From positions 1 to 64,000 of the forward strand of contig QCIU01000002.1 in NCBI GenBank assembly GCA_003216465.1: 64,000 nucleotides of DNA. Direction: 5' to 3'. The translations under genes and the position numbers were made by a program. The stretch is from Prochlorococcus sp. AG-402-N10. GTDB taxonomy: Bacteria; Cyanobacteriota; Cyanobacteriia; PCC-6307; Cyanobiaceae. The first letter of the stretch is position 1. Each line of letters opens with the position of its first letter. A model generated the notes under the pieces. It made no database searches, had not been told where the DNA came from, and saw only the letters and a list, made by a program, of their open reading frames with translations. Shown here piece by piece: positions 35,435 through 45,699 of the stretch.

Positions 35435-36940
35435 TTGGCTGAAATTCAATGGCATAAGCTAGGAGCTTATCTTAAAGAAACTCAAATATTAGGTTCAATA
35501 CAGAGTACACTTTATTGGGATCAAAATACTGGGATGCCAAAGAGAGGAGCCTCTTGGAGATCGGAACAACTTACTTACATCGCAAAAATATTGCATAAAA
35601 GAAATTCCTCAGAAAAGTTTTCGGATTTAATAAGAGCGGCACAAGATGAGTTGTTGAATTCTGCAGAAAATTCTGAAAGTCAAGTTCTTATTCAAAGTAA
35701 AAAAAGAAATATTGAATTATTAATCAAGGAATTTAATAGGCAAAAAAATTTAGATCCTAAATTAGTTGAAGCTCTTGCTAAAGCTAAATCAAAAGGTTAT
35801 GAAAGCTGGCAAGAAGCCAAAAGAAAATCAAATTTTAAGATTTTCTTACCATTTTTTGACGAGTTGATCAAATTACGGATTGAAGAAGCAAAGCAAATAA
35901 CTGATAAATATAGACCTTGGGAAACTTTAGCTCAACCATTTGAGCCTGATATAACTCTGGAGTGGTTAAATAAAGTTTTTAAGCCACTTAAAGAAACAAT
36001 CCCATATCTATTAGGTGATCTCAATGAATCAGAAAAAACTCATTGGGATTTAAGTGTTCAATCTCAACAAAATCTTTGTTCAAAATTACTTGATGAGTTT
36101 GGTCGAGATGAAGATATGGTTGTTGTTGCTAAATCTCCTCATCCTTTTTCTATTACTTTAGGTCCTGAAGATTATAGAATTACTACCAGGGTTGTAGAAG
36201 GCGAACCATTTTCTAGTTTTTTAGCAACGGCACATGAGTGGGGACACTCGATTTACGAACAAGGTTTACCTTCTCAAAGTCATCAATGGTTTGCATGGCC
36301 TCTTGGTCAGGCGACATCAATGGGCGTTCATGAAAGTCAATCATTATTTTGGGAAAACAGAATAGTTAAATCAAAATCATTTTCTAAAAGGTTTTTTAAA
36401 CATTTTGCTTATGAGGGTTGTCCTTTAAATAATCATTTAGAACTTTGGAAATCTATTAATCATTTAAAAGCAGGTTTAAATAGAGTTGAAGCAGATGAAT
36501 TAAGTTATGGTTTGCACATTTTAATTAGAACTGAGCTTGAAATAGATTTGATTGAAGGGGGTCTAGAACCCAAAGATATTCCCTCAGAATGGAACAAAAA
36601 ATATGAGGAATTATTGGGAATTAGACCATCTAATGATGCAGAAGGATGTCTGCAAGATGTTCACTGGAGTGAAGGTGCATTTGGATATTTCCCCTCATAC
36701 TTATTAGGCCATCTAATAAGCGCTCAAATATCTTCACAAATGGAAAATGAAATAGGGTTAATTGATAATTTAGTTGAAAATGGCGAATATGAAAAAATAA
36801 TCTCATGGTTAAAAAATAATATTCATAACTATGGAAGATCTGTTAACTCTATGGAATTAGTAAGAAATGTGACCAGAGAAGAACTAACACCAAATTATTT
36901 TCTGAATCATTTAAAATCGAAAATAAAAGATTTTTGCTAA
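35435..36940 (+). CDS. Carboxypeptidase Taq-type metallopeptidase (family M32)
   Basis: Zinc carboxypeptidase that removes C-terminal residues from peptides in the cytosol. The 501-residue length fits M32. The zinc motif HEWGH is at 267-271. It is preceded by HPFSITLGPEDYRITTRV and followed by GVHESQSLFWEN, both family hallmarks. The start is TTG at 35435 (MAEIQWHKLGAYL), with no earlier ATG. A gap of about 110 bases separates it from the divergent yjbQ. ppa follows on the same strand after about 60 bases. Confidence 0.93.
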   Translation: MAEIQWHKLGAYLKETQILGSIQSTLYWDQNTGMPKRGASWRSEQLTYIAKILHKRNSSEKFSDLIRAAQDELLNSAENSESQVLIQSKKRNIELLIKEFNRQKNLDPKLVEALAKAKSKGYESWQEAKRKSNFKIFLPFFDELIKLRIEEAKQITDKYRPWETLAQPFEPDITLEWLNKVFKPLKETIPYLLGDLNESEKTHWDLSVQSQQNLCSKLLDEFGRDEDMVVVAKSPHPFSITLGPEDYRITTRVVEGEPFSSFLATAHEWGHSIYEQGLPSQSHQWFAWPLGQATSMGVHESQSLFWENRIVKSKSFSKRFFKHFAYEGCPLNNHLELWKSINHLKAGLNRVEADELSYGLHILIRTELEIDLIEGGLEPKDIPSEWNKKYEELLGIRPSNDAEGCLQDVHWSEGAFGYFPSYLLGHLISAQISSQMENEIGLIDNLVENGEYEKIISWLKNNIHNYGRSVNSMELVRNVTREELTPNYFLNHLKSKIKDFC

Positions 36941-37002
36941 AAATTTACTTAATAGAATTTGATTGAGTGTAAAGATGTAGGATAAATAAAAATAATTTCT
37001 TG

Positions 37003-37590
37003 ATGGCAAACCTTAATCAACCTCCAAGCAGAGTTACTCCAAATTTATTGCATATTTTAGATGCTTTTACAAACAGTACAAAATCAGTCGTTAATACAAT
37101 TGTCGAATTAAATTCTAATACTATAAATAAGTATGAATTAATCACTGAAACTGGACATTTAAAACTTGATAGAGTTGGTTATTCATCTCTTGCATATCCT
37201 TTTGCATATGGCTGTATTCCAAGAACATGGGATGAAGATGGTGATCCTCTTGATATTGAAATAGTTGGAGTAACAGAAGCATTAATCCCTGGTTCAATTG
37301 TAGAATCAAGGATAATTGGAGTAATGAAATTTGATGATGGAGGAGAAGTCGATGATAAAGTAATTGCCGTTCTAGCAGATGATAAGAGAATGGATCATAT
37401 TAAAACGTTTGATGATCTTGGAGAACATTGGCTTAAAGAGACTACATATTATTGGGAACATTACAAAGATTTAAAGAAACCTGGGACATGTAAAGTGAAT
37501 GGCTTTTATGGCATTAAAGAAGCTGTTGAGGTAATTAAAGATTGTGAAGCTAGATATTTAAAAGAAATTGATCCTAAATTAGTTGATTAA
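37003..37590 (+). CDS. ppa: Inorganic pyrophosphatase, family I, with a complete active site
   Basis: Hydrolyses pyrophosphate to phosphate. From ATG 37003 it is 195 residues. By comparison with the E. coli enzyme all main active-site residues seem present: Glu35, Lys43, Glu45, Arg57, Tyr65, Tyr69, Asp79-Gly-Asp81-Pro-Leu-Asp84, Asp112, Asp117, Lys119, Tyr154 and Lys155. A TTG directly before the ATG is an alternative start. It carries about 20 extra N-terminal residues (NQPPSRVTPNLLHILD). A second pyrophosphatase gene at 52376 is altered at two of these positions, so this copy is probably the working enzyme. Confidence 0.93.
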   Translation: MANLNQPPSRVTPNLLHILDAFTNSTKSVVNTIVELNSNTINKYELITETGHLKLDRVGYSSLAYPFAYGCIPRTWDEDGDPLDIEIVGVTEALIPGSIVESRIIGVMKFDDGGEVDDKVIAVLADDKRMDHIKTFDDLGEHWLKETTYYWEHYKDLKKPGTCKVNGFYGIKEAVEVIKDCEARYLKEIDPKLVD

Positions 37591-37604
37591 TAAAAATCTA
37601 ATTT

Positions 37605-38549
37605 TTATCGATATTGTTTAAATATTTCCGAGAGGATTTCATCAGCACCTTGAAGTTTTAGCTTTTCAGCTAACTTTTTACCAACTGCCTCGGGACAATT
37701 AATATTTCCCATCGATTTATCTTTAATAAGTCTAGTCCCATCAATTGAGGCAACCATTCCTGTTAGAAATATTTCGTCATTTTGAATACTGCTATTAACC
37801 CCTATTGGAACTTGGCATCCACCTTCAAGTTCTCTTAAAAAGGATCTCTCTGCTAAACATCTTTGACTTGTAAACTTATCTTCTAAAACACTTATTATTT
37901 TAAGAACCTCTTTATCCTCTGATTTACATTCTATACCTAGAGCCCCTTGACCAACAGCATGCAGGGAAATCTCATTAGGAATGATTTGGTGAATTCTTGA
38001 TTCAAATCCTAATCTTTTTAAACCAGCTGCAGCCAAAATAATGCAATCAAATTCTCCAGAATCTAATTTTTCTAATCTTGTAATAACATTACCTCTAATG
38101 TCTTTGAAATTAAGATGGGGAAATTTATATCGCAATTGAGCAAGTCTCCTTAGCGAGCTAGTTCCAACAATTGAACCTGAAGGTAAACTCTCTAATTGAT
38201 AAATTTCGTTTTTTTTGCTTACTACTAATGCATCTGAAGGATCTTCCCTTTTTGTAATACAACCCAATATCAACCCTTTAGGTAAATTAGTTGGTAAATC
38301 TTTTAAAGAATGCACTGCAATATCTGCACGACCTATAAGCATTTGAGCTTCAAGTTCTTTTGTGAAAAGCCCTTTATCTCCTATTTTTGCTAATGCGACA
38401 TCTAAGATTTTGTCACCTTGAGTTGCCATAGCTTCTACAGATACTTCCAAAGTAGGAATATTTTTTTCTAATTGTTCTTTAACCCATAATGTTTGGACCA
38501 TCGCTAATTTACTTCTTCTACTAGCTATTTTTAATTTAAGTTTCGTCAT
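37605..38549 (-). CDS. hemC: Porphobilinogen deaminase (hydroxymethylbilane synthase)
   Basis: Joins four porphobilinogens into hydroxymethylbilane for all tetrapyrroles. The 314-residue protein has [14 protein letters not shown] near residue 6, [30 protein letters not shown] and the dipyrromethane-cofactor Cys in [10 protein letters not shown] near residue 245. ATG start. It lies downstream of rpoD on the same strand with about 94 bases between them. With hemL and the corrin genes it belongs to the window's tetrapyrrole set. Confidence 0.97.
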   Translation of the reverse strand: MTKLKLKIASRRSKLAMVQTLWVKEQLEKNIPTLEVSVEAMATQGDKILDVALAKIGDKGLFTKELEAQMLIGRADIAVHSLKDLPTNLPKGLILGCITKREDPSDALVVSKKNEIYQLESLPSGSIVGTSSLRRLAQLRYKFPHLNFKDIRGNVITRLEKLDSGEFDCIILAAAGLKRLGFESRIHQIIPNEISLHAVGQGALGIECKSEDKEVLKIISVLEDKFTSQRCLAERSFLRELEGGCQVPIGVNSSIQNDEIFLTGMVASIDGTRLIKDKSMGNINCPEAVGKKLAEKLKLQGADEILSEIFKQYR

Positions 38550-38643
38550 TAAATATTGGTTTAATTAGGTTTATGAGGAAGTATCTCTATCCTATGATAA
38601 GTTTCGACAAATTTATAAAGCCTAAAAGTTATATTTAACTTTT

Positions 38644-39837
38644 TTATTTAATATATTCCTTTAACACACCATTTCTATTTGGATGTCTCAACTTCCTCAG
38701 CGCTTTTGCTTCTATTTGCCTGATTCTTTCTCTTGTAACATCAAAAATTTGTCCTATCTCTTCAAGAGTTTTCATCCTTCCGTCATCAATTCCATATCGA
38801 AGTCTAAGGACATCCCTTTCCCTTGGGCTAAGAGTTGCCAATACCCCCTCTAAATCTTCTCTTAGTAATGTTTTAGAAACATCTTGCTCTGGGTTCTCTA
38901 TATCAGCTTCTATAAAGTCTCCAAGTCTTGAATCTTCTTCTTTACCAATAGGGGTTTCTAGTGAAATTGGAAGTTGAGCACTTTTAGCTATAAATCTTAA
39001 TTTTTCAATTGTCATTTCCATACTCTCAGCGATCTCTTCTTCTGTGGGCTTTCTTCCAAATTCTTGACTCAAAACTTTTGTTGTCTTTTTAATCCTAGAA
39101 ATTGTCTCATATAAGTGAACTGGTAATCTGATGGTCCTACTTTGATCTGCTATTGCTCTAGTTATCGCTTGACGAATCCACCAAGTAGCGTAAGTAGAGA
39201 ATTTATATCCTTTTTCATGGTCAAATTTTTCTGCTGCCCTTATTAAACCTAAGCTCCCTTCTTGTATTAAATCTTGAAAAGATAAACCTCGATTCATATA
39301 TTTCTTGGCAATAGAAACAACTAATCTTAAGTTAGATTGAACCATTTTTTCTTTAGCTCTTCTTCCTAAGAGAAGTCTTCTTCTGAATTTAGGAAGAGGC
39401 ATATCTATTAATTCAGACCATTCCCTTACTGAGGGGAAATGCCCTTTTTCAGACTCGTACTGTGTAGCTAACTCCTCAAGTTGAAGTAGATCAGCTATTT
39501 TTCTAGCAAGTTCAATTTCTTCATCAGGTCTTAATAATCTAATTCTGCCGATCTCTTGAAGATAAACTCTTATTGAATCTTCTGTATAGATACCCTTTGG
39601 TCCAAGCTTTATATTACCAAGACCTTTTCCTTCTTCATCAGAATCGTTAAGTTCATCATTTTTTTCATTATTTCCTTTCTCATTGATAGAACCTTCATTC
39701 ATACTTTGAATTGGATCTTCATTATTAATAACTTTTTTTTCTTCGATTGCTTTATCTAAATTCGAATTAATTTTTTTGTTAATTTTTTTCTTAGAACTAG
39801 GCTTAGAATTTTTTGATTCTGTGGCAACTGGGCACAT
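38644..39837 (-). CDS. rpoD: Principal RNA polymerase sigma factor (group 1, RpoD/SigA)
   Basis: Directs RNA polymerase to most housekeeping promoters. The 397-residue protein has a Lys/Glu/Asn-rich N-terminal region without a full region 1.1. It then has region 1.2 ([16 protein letters not shown]), region 2 with the -10-binding [14 protein letters not shown], region 3, and region 4.2 ([27 protein letters not shown]). The N-terminal extension and complete region 1.2 favour the principal sigma over the several group 2 factors of cyanobacteria. ATG start, supported by a strong ribosome binding site six bases upstream. Confidence 0.94.
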   Translation of the reverse strand: MCPVATESKNSKPSSKKKINKKINSNLDKAIEEKKVINNEDPIQSMNEGSINEKGNNEKNDELNDSDEEGKGLGNIKLGPKGIYTEDSIRVYLQEIGRIRLLRPDEEIELARKIADLLQLEELATQYESEKGHFPSVREWSELIDMPLPKFRRRLLLGRRAKEKMVQSNLRLVVSIAKKYMNRGLSFQDLIQEGSLGLIRAAEKFDHEKGYKFSTYATWWIRQAITRAIADQSRTIRLPVHLYETISRIKKTTKVLSQEFGRKPTEEEIAESMEMTIEKLRFIAKSAQLPISLETPIGKEEDSRLGDFIEADIENPEQDVSKTLLREDLEGVLATLSPRERDVLRLRYGIDDGRMKTLEEIGQIFDVTRERIRQIEAKALRKLRHPNRNGVLKEYIK

Positions 39838-40169
39838 AATGGACTCCTTTCTACGGTGAATTTAACTAGGTAAAATTTTAATTAGGGCGATTTTATACAT
39901 TTAGTAGTAAAAATATGCCTTAAAAGATTAGAAGAACTTAATCTCAAAAATTGTGAATAGATAAAGTTTTTTTTTAATTGTTGAAAAATTTAAATAGTGT
40001 TATAGATTAACTAAAGTAAAAAGTCTTAGGATTTCTCAGACAGGCAGATCAATTTTTGAATTTTAACTCAATGATCAAAGCTTCATGTCTCCCTTAAGAA
40101 CAGGATACTTAAAATGTGCAAAAACACTTTGTGGAATGTTCAACAATCCAATACTAAGAAAAAGTTTTG
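39838..40169. other. 332-base gap between rpoD and priA
   Basis: This is the largest gene-free gap in the window and separates two divergent genes, so it should hold both promoters. Apart from the rpoD ribosome binding site I see AT-rich sequence with a T run at 39966-39975. An eight-codon frame at 40071 (MIKASCLP) is probably chance. No tRNA-like or clear stem-loop with a T tail is visible. A small RNA is possible but not supported. Confidence 0.6.
39844..39850 (-). promoter_or_regulatory. Strong ribosome binding site for rpoD
   Basis: On the minus strand AAAGGAG lies six bases before the rpoD ATG. Most starts in this window have weak or no such sequence, so a near-perfect one marks efficient translation of the sigma factor and fixes the start codon. 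Confidence 0.8.
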
Positions 40170-42443
40170 ATGCCGGCAAGTAATAATTTATTAAATACCT
40201 CTTTTAAGTTTGAGGTCATGCTTGATATAGGTAGTCATAGCAGTAGTTTTTCTTATTTAGATGGGAATAATCTTGGTGTAGAAGTTGGAGATATTGTATC
40301 TGTAAGACTTAAAGGAAGATTATTAAACGGACTCACTATGGCTAAAAAAGTGTTTTCAAAAACAGATAAAAATAAGACAGATTTGGATAAAGAAGCCAAT
40401 TTTGAATATTTGTTTATCGAAAGCATTGTCCAAAAAAAAGTAATTCAAGACTGGTGGAGAGAATGGTTGGAGGCTTTAGCTTCATTCTATCGTGTGAGCA
40501 GTTTAAAAATGTTTAAAACTGCTTTCCCCCCAGGATGGATAGGCAAACATAAAAAAATATCTCAAAATTATAAAAATCAAATATGGATTGAATCTCAAAC
40601 AGATTTTCAAATTAGTAAAGATGAATTAACTAAAAGAGAACTTAAATTAAGAGATATGTTGCTTCATAAAGGTAATTGGCAAAGCGAACTGCTTAAGTGT
40701 GGTTTTAATTCAACTTTAATAAATTCAATGGTTAATAAAAACTTATTAATCAAGACTAAAAGAAAAAAATTTTTTTATACAAAATTAAGTTCTTTTAAAA
40801 ATGATTTTATTGAATTAAAAAGACCAAATCTTACTAAGGATCAAAAAAAAGTATACGAGGAAATGAGAGGGATGCAAAATGGAGACATCTTTTTGCTATG
40901 GGGAGAAACAGGATCTGGTAAAACAGAAGTTTATATGAGAATGGCTGAAGATCAACTACAAAATAAAAAAAGTTGTTTAATACTTGCTCCAGAAATTGGT
41001 CTAATCCCTCAACTTATTGATAGATTTAGTAAGAGATTTCAAAATAAGGTTTACGAGTATCACAGTAATTGTTCTTCGAAACATAGAACTTTGGTATGGA
41101 AGAAGATAATAGATGAAGATGAGCCTCTTATCGTGGTTGGAACAAGGTCAGCAGTTTTCCTCCCTATTAAAAATTTAGGCTTAATAATAATGGATGAAGA
41201 ACATGATGTTTCATATAAACAAGACAGCCCAATGCCTTGTTACGACGCAAGAGATGTTGCTATAGAGAGAGTAAAAAGAATTCCATCAAAGCTAATTTTC
41301 GGAAGCGCAACTCCTTCAATGAGGACGTGGAAAGAGAGTGTTTTTGAAAAAAAAATTAAGTTGCTGAGAATGGAAGAAAGGATTGCCAGTACAGAAACAC
41401 CAGCAATTAAAGTTGTTGATATGCGTAATGAGTTTCAACATGGAAATACAAAAATATTTTGTAGCGAATTATTAAAATTAATCCCTCAGCTTAAAGAAAA
41501 TCAGGAACAAGCAATAGTTTTGATTCCTAGAAGAGGATATAACAGTTTTCTGAGTTGTAGAAATTGCGGATTTATAATAAATTGTCCTAATTGTGACGTG
41601 CCTTTATCTGTGCATGCAGGTTCTAAAGGTAGACAGTGGCTTAGTTGTCACTGGTGTGATCATAAAGCCAAAATTATAAATAATTGCCCAGATTGCAACT
41701 CAAATGCTTTTAAGCCTTTCGGGATAGGAACTCAAAGAGTTATAGAGTTCTTAAATAAAGAATTCCCTGAGTTGAGGGTACTTCGTTTTGATAGAGACAC
41801 TACTTCCGGTAAGGATGGTCATAGAAATATACTTTCAGAGTTTTCTAAAGGGAATGCAGATATTCTTGTAGGGACTCAAATGTTAGCGAAAGGTATTGAT
41901 ATTCCTAATGTTACTCTTTCAGTGGTTATCGCAGCCGATGGATTACTTCATCGACCAGATATTTCTTCGGAAGAAAAATCACTACAATTATTCTTACAAT
42001 TAGCAGGCAGATCAGGAAGAGCCAAAAAATCAGGAAAGGTTATTTTTCAAACATATAAACCAAGTCATCCTGTCATCTCGTATCTCAAAAATAGAGATTA
42101 TGAGGGATTTTTAGTTGACAGCTCTAAATTAAGAAAAGAAGCAAAATTATTTCCTTTTTGTAAAGTATGCCTTTTAAAAGTATCTGGTGAAAGCAATGAA
42201 ATTACTGAGCGTACAGCGGGTAAGATTGCCAAATATTTGATAAGTTTGTGTAAAGATAATCAGTGGACGGTAATTGGACCTGCTCCAAGTTTAATCGCAA
42301 AAATTGGTAATAAATTTAGATGGCAGATATTAATACATGGTCCAGAAAACTCAGAAGTTCCTTTGCCAGATAGATCTAATTTATGGAAAATAGTTCCTGA
42401 AAAAGTATTTTTATCAATTGATTTGAATCCAGTAGAGTTATAG
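40170..42443 (+). CDS. priA: Primosomal protein N' (PriA helicase)
   Basis: 3'-5' DNA helicase that reloads the replisome at stalled forks. From ATG 40170 it has 757 residues. The N-terminal DNA-binding part is followed by Walker A GETGSGKTEVY near residue 248 and the DEEH box. The zinc region comes next with four CxxC pairs (CRNC, CPNC, CHWC, CPDC), then the motif V/VI region (GTQMLAKGIDIPNV, QLAGRSGRAKKSG). A TTG just before the ATG is an alternative. The region around residues 150-225 is less conserved and Lys-rich. Its stop abuts the DUF3153 gene. Confidence 0.96.
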   Translation: MPASNNLLNTSFKFEVMLDIGSHSSSFSYLDGNNLGVEVGDIVSVRLKGRLLNGLTMAKKVFSKTDKNKTDLDKEANFEYLFIESIVQKKVIQDWWREWLEALASFYRVSSLKMFKTAFPPGWIGKHKKISQNYKNQIWIESQTDFQISKDELTKRELKLRDMLLHKGNWQSELLKCGFNSTLINSMVNKNLLIKTKRKKFFYTKLSSFKNDFIELKRPNLTKDQKKVYEEMRGMQNGDIFLLWGETGSGKTEVYMRMAEDQLQNKKSCLILAPEIGLIPQLIDRFSKRFQNKVYEYHSNCSSKHRTLVWKKIIDEDEPLIVVGTRSAVFLPIKNLGLIIMDEEHDVSYKQDSPMPCYDARDVAIERVKRIPSKLIFGSATPSMRTWKESVFEKKIKLLRMEERIASTETPAIKVVDMRNEFQHGNTKIFCSELLKLIPQLKENQEQAIVLIPRRGYNSFLSCRNCGFIINCPNCDVPLSVHAGSKGRQWLSCHWCDHKAKIINNCPDCNSNAFKPFGIGTQRVIEFLNKEFPELRVLRFDRDTTSGKDGHRNILSEFSKGNADILVGTQMLAKGIDIPNVTLSVVIAADGLLHRPDISSEEKSLQLFLQLAGRSGRAKKSGKVIFQTYKPSHPVISYLKNRDYEGFLVDSSKLRKEAKLFPFCKVCLLKVSGESNEITERTAGKIAKYLISLCKDNQWTVIGPAPSLIAKIGNKFRWQILIHGPENSEVPLPDRSNLWKIVPEKVFLSIDLNPVEL

Positions 42444-43553
42444 CTATTCAGAAGGAAGTTCTGGGAAGTTAGAACCTAACTTATATCTATAAATTTTTAT
42501 AAAATAAGATATTGATATTAAAATTGAAATAAGCAAAAATCCTAATAATACTTTGTTCCAGTTCAAGTATGAGAATTCCAAGCTATTTATTTCTTCTGGG
42601 ATTAAATTCCACTTTATAAAATTTTTTGATACTTCTATTTTGGGATTATCTACCTCTTGGAGGAAAACTTTATTGGGGCTAATAATATTAAAATTTAGTT
42701 CTAAATCGTCAAAATATCTAAGAGGCTGTAAATCTAAATCAATCTTGTAATTATATTTCGTTAAAAAGAAAAAGTTTTTTTCAATAATCTTAATTTTTAA
42801 ATCTGTTGGGTTTCCTAACAAATCCCCACCTGTTTTTTGAATTTTATAAAGTGTTTCTTTAGCAGTTTCAATATCAAGATTATTATATTTAAAAGAAGAA
42901 TCTAATTTTCCTATTGATATTTCTGCATCAGGAAAAATTTCTTGAATTTTTTGTTCAAATTTTATTTGCCAAGGAAACTTTTCAATATATTTACTTTCGA
43001 TTTTTATCTTATTATTAATTGAGTCAATTTCACGAAGGTCGAGAGTATTTTCAATCTTAACGCAGCCACTTAAAAGCGGAATTAGTAATAACAATAAAAG
43101 AGAAATAAATAATATAAATCCTTTCTGAAAGGGCCTAGTTTCACCAGTCGGGATATTTGATGTATTTATAAACTTTTTTTCATTTTTTTTATTTTTAATG
43201 AGATTTAGAGAATTTATAGATTTTTTGTTTAAGGTAAGATTATTTTCAAAAGTGATATTCCAATTCTCAGGTTTTTTAATTTCTGGAGAATCGATAATTT
43301 CCATTAAATATTTTGCATTTTCTCTTGCTTTATAATCATGAGACTTTAAAAGTTCTTTGCAAAAAATTTTTGCCTCTTCCTTTTTATTAATTCCAGATAG
43401 GGCGGTTATTATTATTGTACGTAAATTAACTCCCTCTTTACTTGATGGAGGGTAAGATTCAATTATTGGGTATAAATATTCAATGCAGAAATTATATTCA
43501 CCTTTGATAAGAGCAAGCTCTACTTTTTCTAAAACTTGCTTGTATTCTTCCAT
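42444..43553 (-). CDS. DUF3153-type membrane protein with N-terminal helical (TPR-like) domain
   Basis: The 369-residue protein has three parts. Residues 1-95 look like short helical repeats (EKVELALIKGEYNFCIEYLYPIIESY-like). A Lys/Asn-rich linker and a hydrophobic segment at about 146-163 end in LLSGCVKIE. A beta-rich domain of DUF3153 type follows and closes with a second membrane helix near residue 335-355. LSGC resembles a lipobox, but it lies far from the N-terminus. The protein looks like a helical domain joined to a lipoprotein-type domain. ATG start. Four bases upstream of argB's stop on the same strand. Confidence 0.78.
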   Translation of the reverse strand: MEEYKQVLEKVELALIKGEYNFCIEYLYPIIESYPPSSKEGVNLRTIIITALSGINKKEEAKIFCKELLKSHDYKARENAKYLMEIIDSPEIKKPENWNITFENNLTLNKKSINSLNLIKNKKNEKKFINTSNIPTGETRPFQKGFILFISLLLLLLIPLLSGCVKIENTLDLREIDSINNKIKIESKYIEKFPWQIKFEQKIQEIFPDAEISIGKLDSSFKYNNLDIETAKETLYKIQKTGGDLLGNPTDLKIKIIEKNFFFLTKYNYKIDLDLQPLRYFDDLELNFNIISPNKVFLQEVDNPKIEVSKNFIKWNLIPEEINSLEFSYLNWNKVLLGFLLISILISISYFIKIYRYKLGSNFPELPSE

Positions 43554-43556
43554 TTA

Positions 43557-44411
43557 TCAAGCATTGATCATAGTCCCAATTCCTGAATTTGTAAAAATTT
43601 CTAGAAGCAATGAATGTTCAATCCTCCCATCGATAATATGAGCAGCTTTTACTCCTTGCGCTAAAGCCCGAATACAACATTCTGTTTTTGGTCGCATTCC
43701 ATTAGAAACGATGTTTTTATCAAGAAATTCTCTTGCCTCTTTCAGGTTAATTTGTTTCACGAGGCTATTTGTATCATCTCTTTTTTTTAATACACCTGGG
43801 GTATCAGTTAGAAGAATAAGTTTCTCAGCATTTATTGCAGCTGCAATTTCGCCTGCCACGAAATCTGCATTGATGTTATGAGAGATGCCATTTATTGTAG
43901 AACCAATACTTGAAATAACTGGAATATAACCTTTATTAATTAGAGGGTCTAACAATTCAGGATTAATTTTTGTAACCTCACCAACTAATCCATGACTCCC
44001 ATCTCCCAATTCTCTTGTCTGGATTAAATTGCCATCTAGTCCTGAAATGCCTACAGCTAACGAGCCTGTCTCATTAATCCCCCTAACAATTTGTTTATTT
44101 ACTCTTCCCATTAGCACCATTTCAACTATTTCCATTGTTTTCTGATCGGTAACTCTCAACCCATTTTCGAATTTTGGTGATATTTCTAATTTGTTTAGCC
44201 AAGTATTGATTTCGGGACCACCGCCATGTATCACCACGGGACATACACCAACACTTGATAAAAGAGCAATATCTCGAAAGAAAGCTTTTTTTAATTTTTC
44301 TTCTTCCATAATGGAACCACCATACTTAATAACAATTTTTCTACCTGAAAAGCTTTGTATGTAAGGCAGTGCTTCGCTTAATATTGATACTCTAAGGGAA
44401 TCGTCCATCAT
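43557..44411 (-). CDS. argB: Acetylglutamate kinase
   Basis: Second step of arginine synthesis, phosphorylating N-acetylglutamate; in cyanobacteria it is controlled by PII. The 284-residue protein shows [10 protein letters not shown] near residue 27, [14 protein letters not shown] near 60, the [15 protein letters not shown] segment and TDTPGVL. The N-terminal helix typical of arginine-sensitive forms ([17 protein letters not shown]) is present. ATG start; a second Met follows directly. DUF3153 gene downstream after three bases. Confidence 0.97.
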   Translation of the reverse strand: MMDDSLRVSILSEALPYIQSFSGRKIVIKYGGSIMEEEKLKKAFFRDIALLSSVGVCPVVIHGGGPEINTWLNKLEISPKFENGLRVTDQKTMEIVEMVLMGRVNKQIVRGINETGSLAVGISGLDGNLIQTRELGDGSHGLVGEVTKINPELLDPLINKGYIPVISSIGSTINGISHNINADFVAGEIAAAINAEKLILLTDTPGVLKKRDDTNSLVKQINLKEAREFLDKNIVSNGMRPKTECCIRALAQGVKAAHIIDGRIEHSLLLEIFTNSGIGTMINA

Positions 44412-44473
44412 GAAGGGAATGTTGGAAATAAATTGAATTGATGAATTGAATTTTTATTAATATATTCCAAAAT

Positions 44474-45004
44474 TTAATAAAAGAAAATCAAATCGAATTC
44501 CTTTTTATTATCGTTGATAATAAATTCTGATTCAAGGCCTTTAACAAAAAACCTATTTAATCTTTCTTGTTTCTCTATCCACAATTCAAAGGGGACATCA
44601 TTGATTTCAAAATGCATCCTAAACCCATTCTTCTCCTCTTTTTTAATTTCTTCAATCTCTTTAAGTTGAGGGGGATTATCCTCATTCCATAAATTTAATG
44701 CCTCTAATGAAGATTCAAGATGCGCTTTTATTCCGTACCTCCATCTAGTCACATCTCTAACTAATTCGGTTAATTCTTTGGGTCTATTAAATCTATTTTC
44801 CTTGAAATCATTTTTATTTACTAATTTAACTGGAGGTATTTCAGATGTTTTCAAACCAAGCCCAATTAGTAAAATTGGGACTCCATAAAAGAAAGTAGGC
44901 ACGCTTAGATTAACTGAATCAGTAAAATAAGCTGTCATTCCAATAAAAGCTAAAACACCTCCCGCTACTGTTATTATGTTTGCAGGAGATAGGTATTTCT
45001 TCAT
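44474..45004 (-). CDS. DUF2854 family membrane protein
   Basis: The 176-residue protein starts with two hydrophobic segments (about 9-27 and 36-50, joined by a short loop with TDSVNLSVPTFFYG). The rest is soluble and contains RDVTRWRYGIKAHLESSLEALNLW. I recognise this as the DUF2854 family of cyanobacteria and plastids, of unknown role. ATG start at 45004. It is divergent from the 60-residue gene, with only about 30 bases between the starts, so their promoters must overlap coding sequence or each other. Confidence 0.82.
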   Translation of the reverse strand: MKKYLSPANIITVAGGVLAFIGMTAYFTDSVNLSVPTFFYGVPILLIGLGLKTSEIPPVKLVNKNDFKENRFNRPKELTELVRDVTRWRYGIKAHLESSLEALNLWNEDNPPQLKEIEEIKKEEKNGFRMHFEINDVPFELWIEKQERLNRFFVKGLESEFIINDNKKEFDLIFFY

Positions 45005-45034
45005 TTTGTTTTATTAGAAAAGTTATTGAATATT

Positions 45035-45217
45035 ATGCAAGATCATAATTCTACAAATCAAGAAGATTTAATTTTAAAACTTGATCAAGATAGAGCATGG
45101 TTATTGGAGAATCTTGATAAAGGTAAATGGTCAGAGATTAGAAGTGAACTGGCTGATCTTGAAAGAAAAATAAGCAAACTTATTATACGTGTTCAAGATT
45201 CAAATATTGATACTTGA
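45035..45217 (+). CDS. Small helical acidic protein, 60 residues, unknown function
   Basis: From ATG 45035 the product is a single likely helical hairpin with many charged residues (LILKLDQDRAWLLENLDKGKWSEIRSELADLERKISKLI). It could be a coiled coil. A TTG at 45026 would add three residues. Its stop is two bases from the convergent ssb stop. I do not recognise the family. The even spacing of hydrophobic residues supports a real protein. Confidence 0.65.
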   Translation: MQDHNSTNQEDLILKLDQDRAWLLENLDKGKWSEIRSELADLERKISKLIIRVQDSNIDT

Positions 45218-45219
45218 TT

Positions 45220-45669
45220 TTAAAAAGGTATTTCGTCAACCTCAGGAACTAATGGAGAACTGTCCCATTGTGAAGTTTCTTCATTGCCAGATTTTTCTTC
45301 AGAAGAATTGCTATTGTTGCTATTAGAAATGGTAGTTTCTTTTTTCTCTGAGTTTATTTTTTCAACCGGACTTATATTATGAATTCGTGAAGCTGTTAGT
45401 TCAGGCTGTTTTTCTTTAGTACCATCTTTTCTGGTTATCGAGTTCATTCTAAGACGTCCCTCAATAACTATGTTTTGACCTTCATTTAATGCTTCCACCA
45501 TTTCTTGCGCAATAGTTCCCCAACCTAAAACTTTTAGTTCTCTAGAGGGATCATCATCGCGTAATCCTTTGATTTTCACGGTCATTTCGGCAATGGGTGT
45601 TTTATTCTCTTTGGTATATCTCATCTGAGGAGCGCTATTTATTACCGCTTGAATTAGACAATGATTCAT
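45220..45669 (-). CDS. ssb: Single-stranded DNA-binding protein (OB fold)
   Basis: Binds exposed single-stranded DNA in replication and repair. The 149-residue protein has an OB-fold half (VINSAPQMRYTKENKTPIAEMTVKI, then GQNIVIEGRLRMNS). A Ser/Asn/Glu-rich linker and the acidic tip EVDEIPF follow; the last resembles the DDDIPF tail by which SSB recruits partners such as PriA and RecO. ATG start at 45669. It is divergent from cobK with about 30 bases between them. Whether a second ssb exists elsewhere is unknown. Confidence 0.86.
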   Translation of the reverse strand: MNHCLIQAVINSAPQMRYTKENKTPIAEMTVKIKGLRDDDPSRELKVLGWGTIAQEMVEALNEGQNIVIEGRLRMNSITRKDGTKEKQPELTASRIHNISPVEKINSEKKETTISNSNNSNSSEEKSGNEETSQWDSSPLVPEVDEIPF

Positions 45670-45699
45670 TAACTTTCTATATTAATTAAAGACATATTG

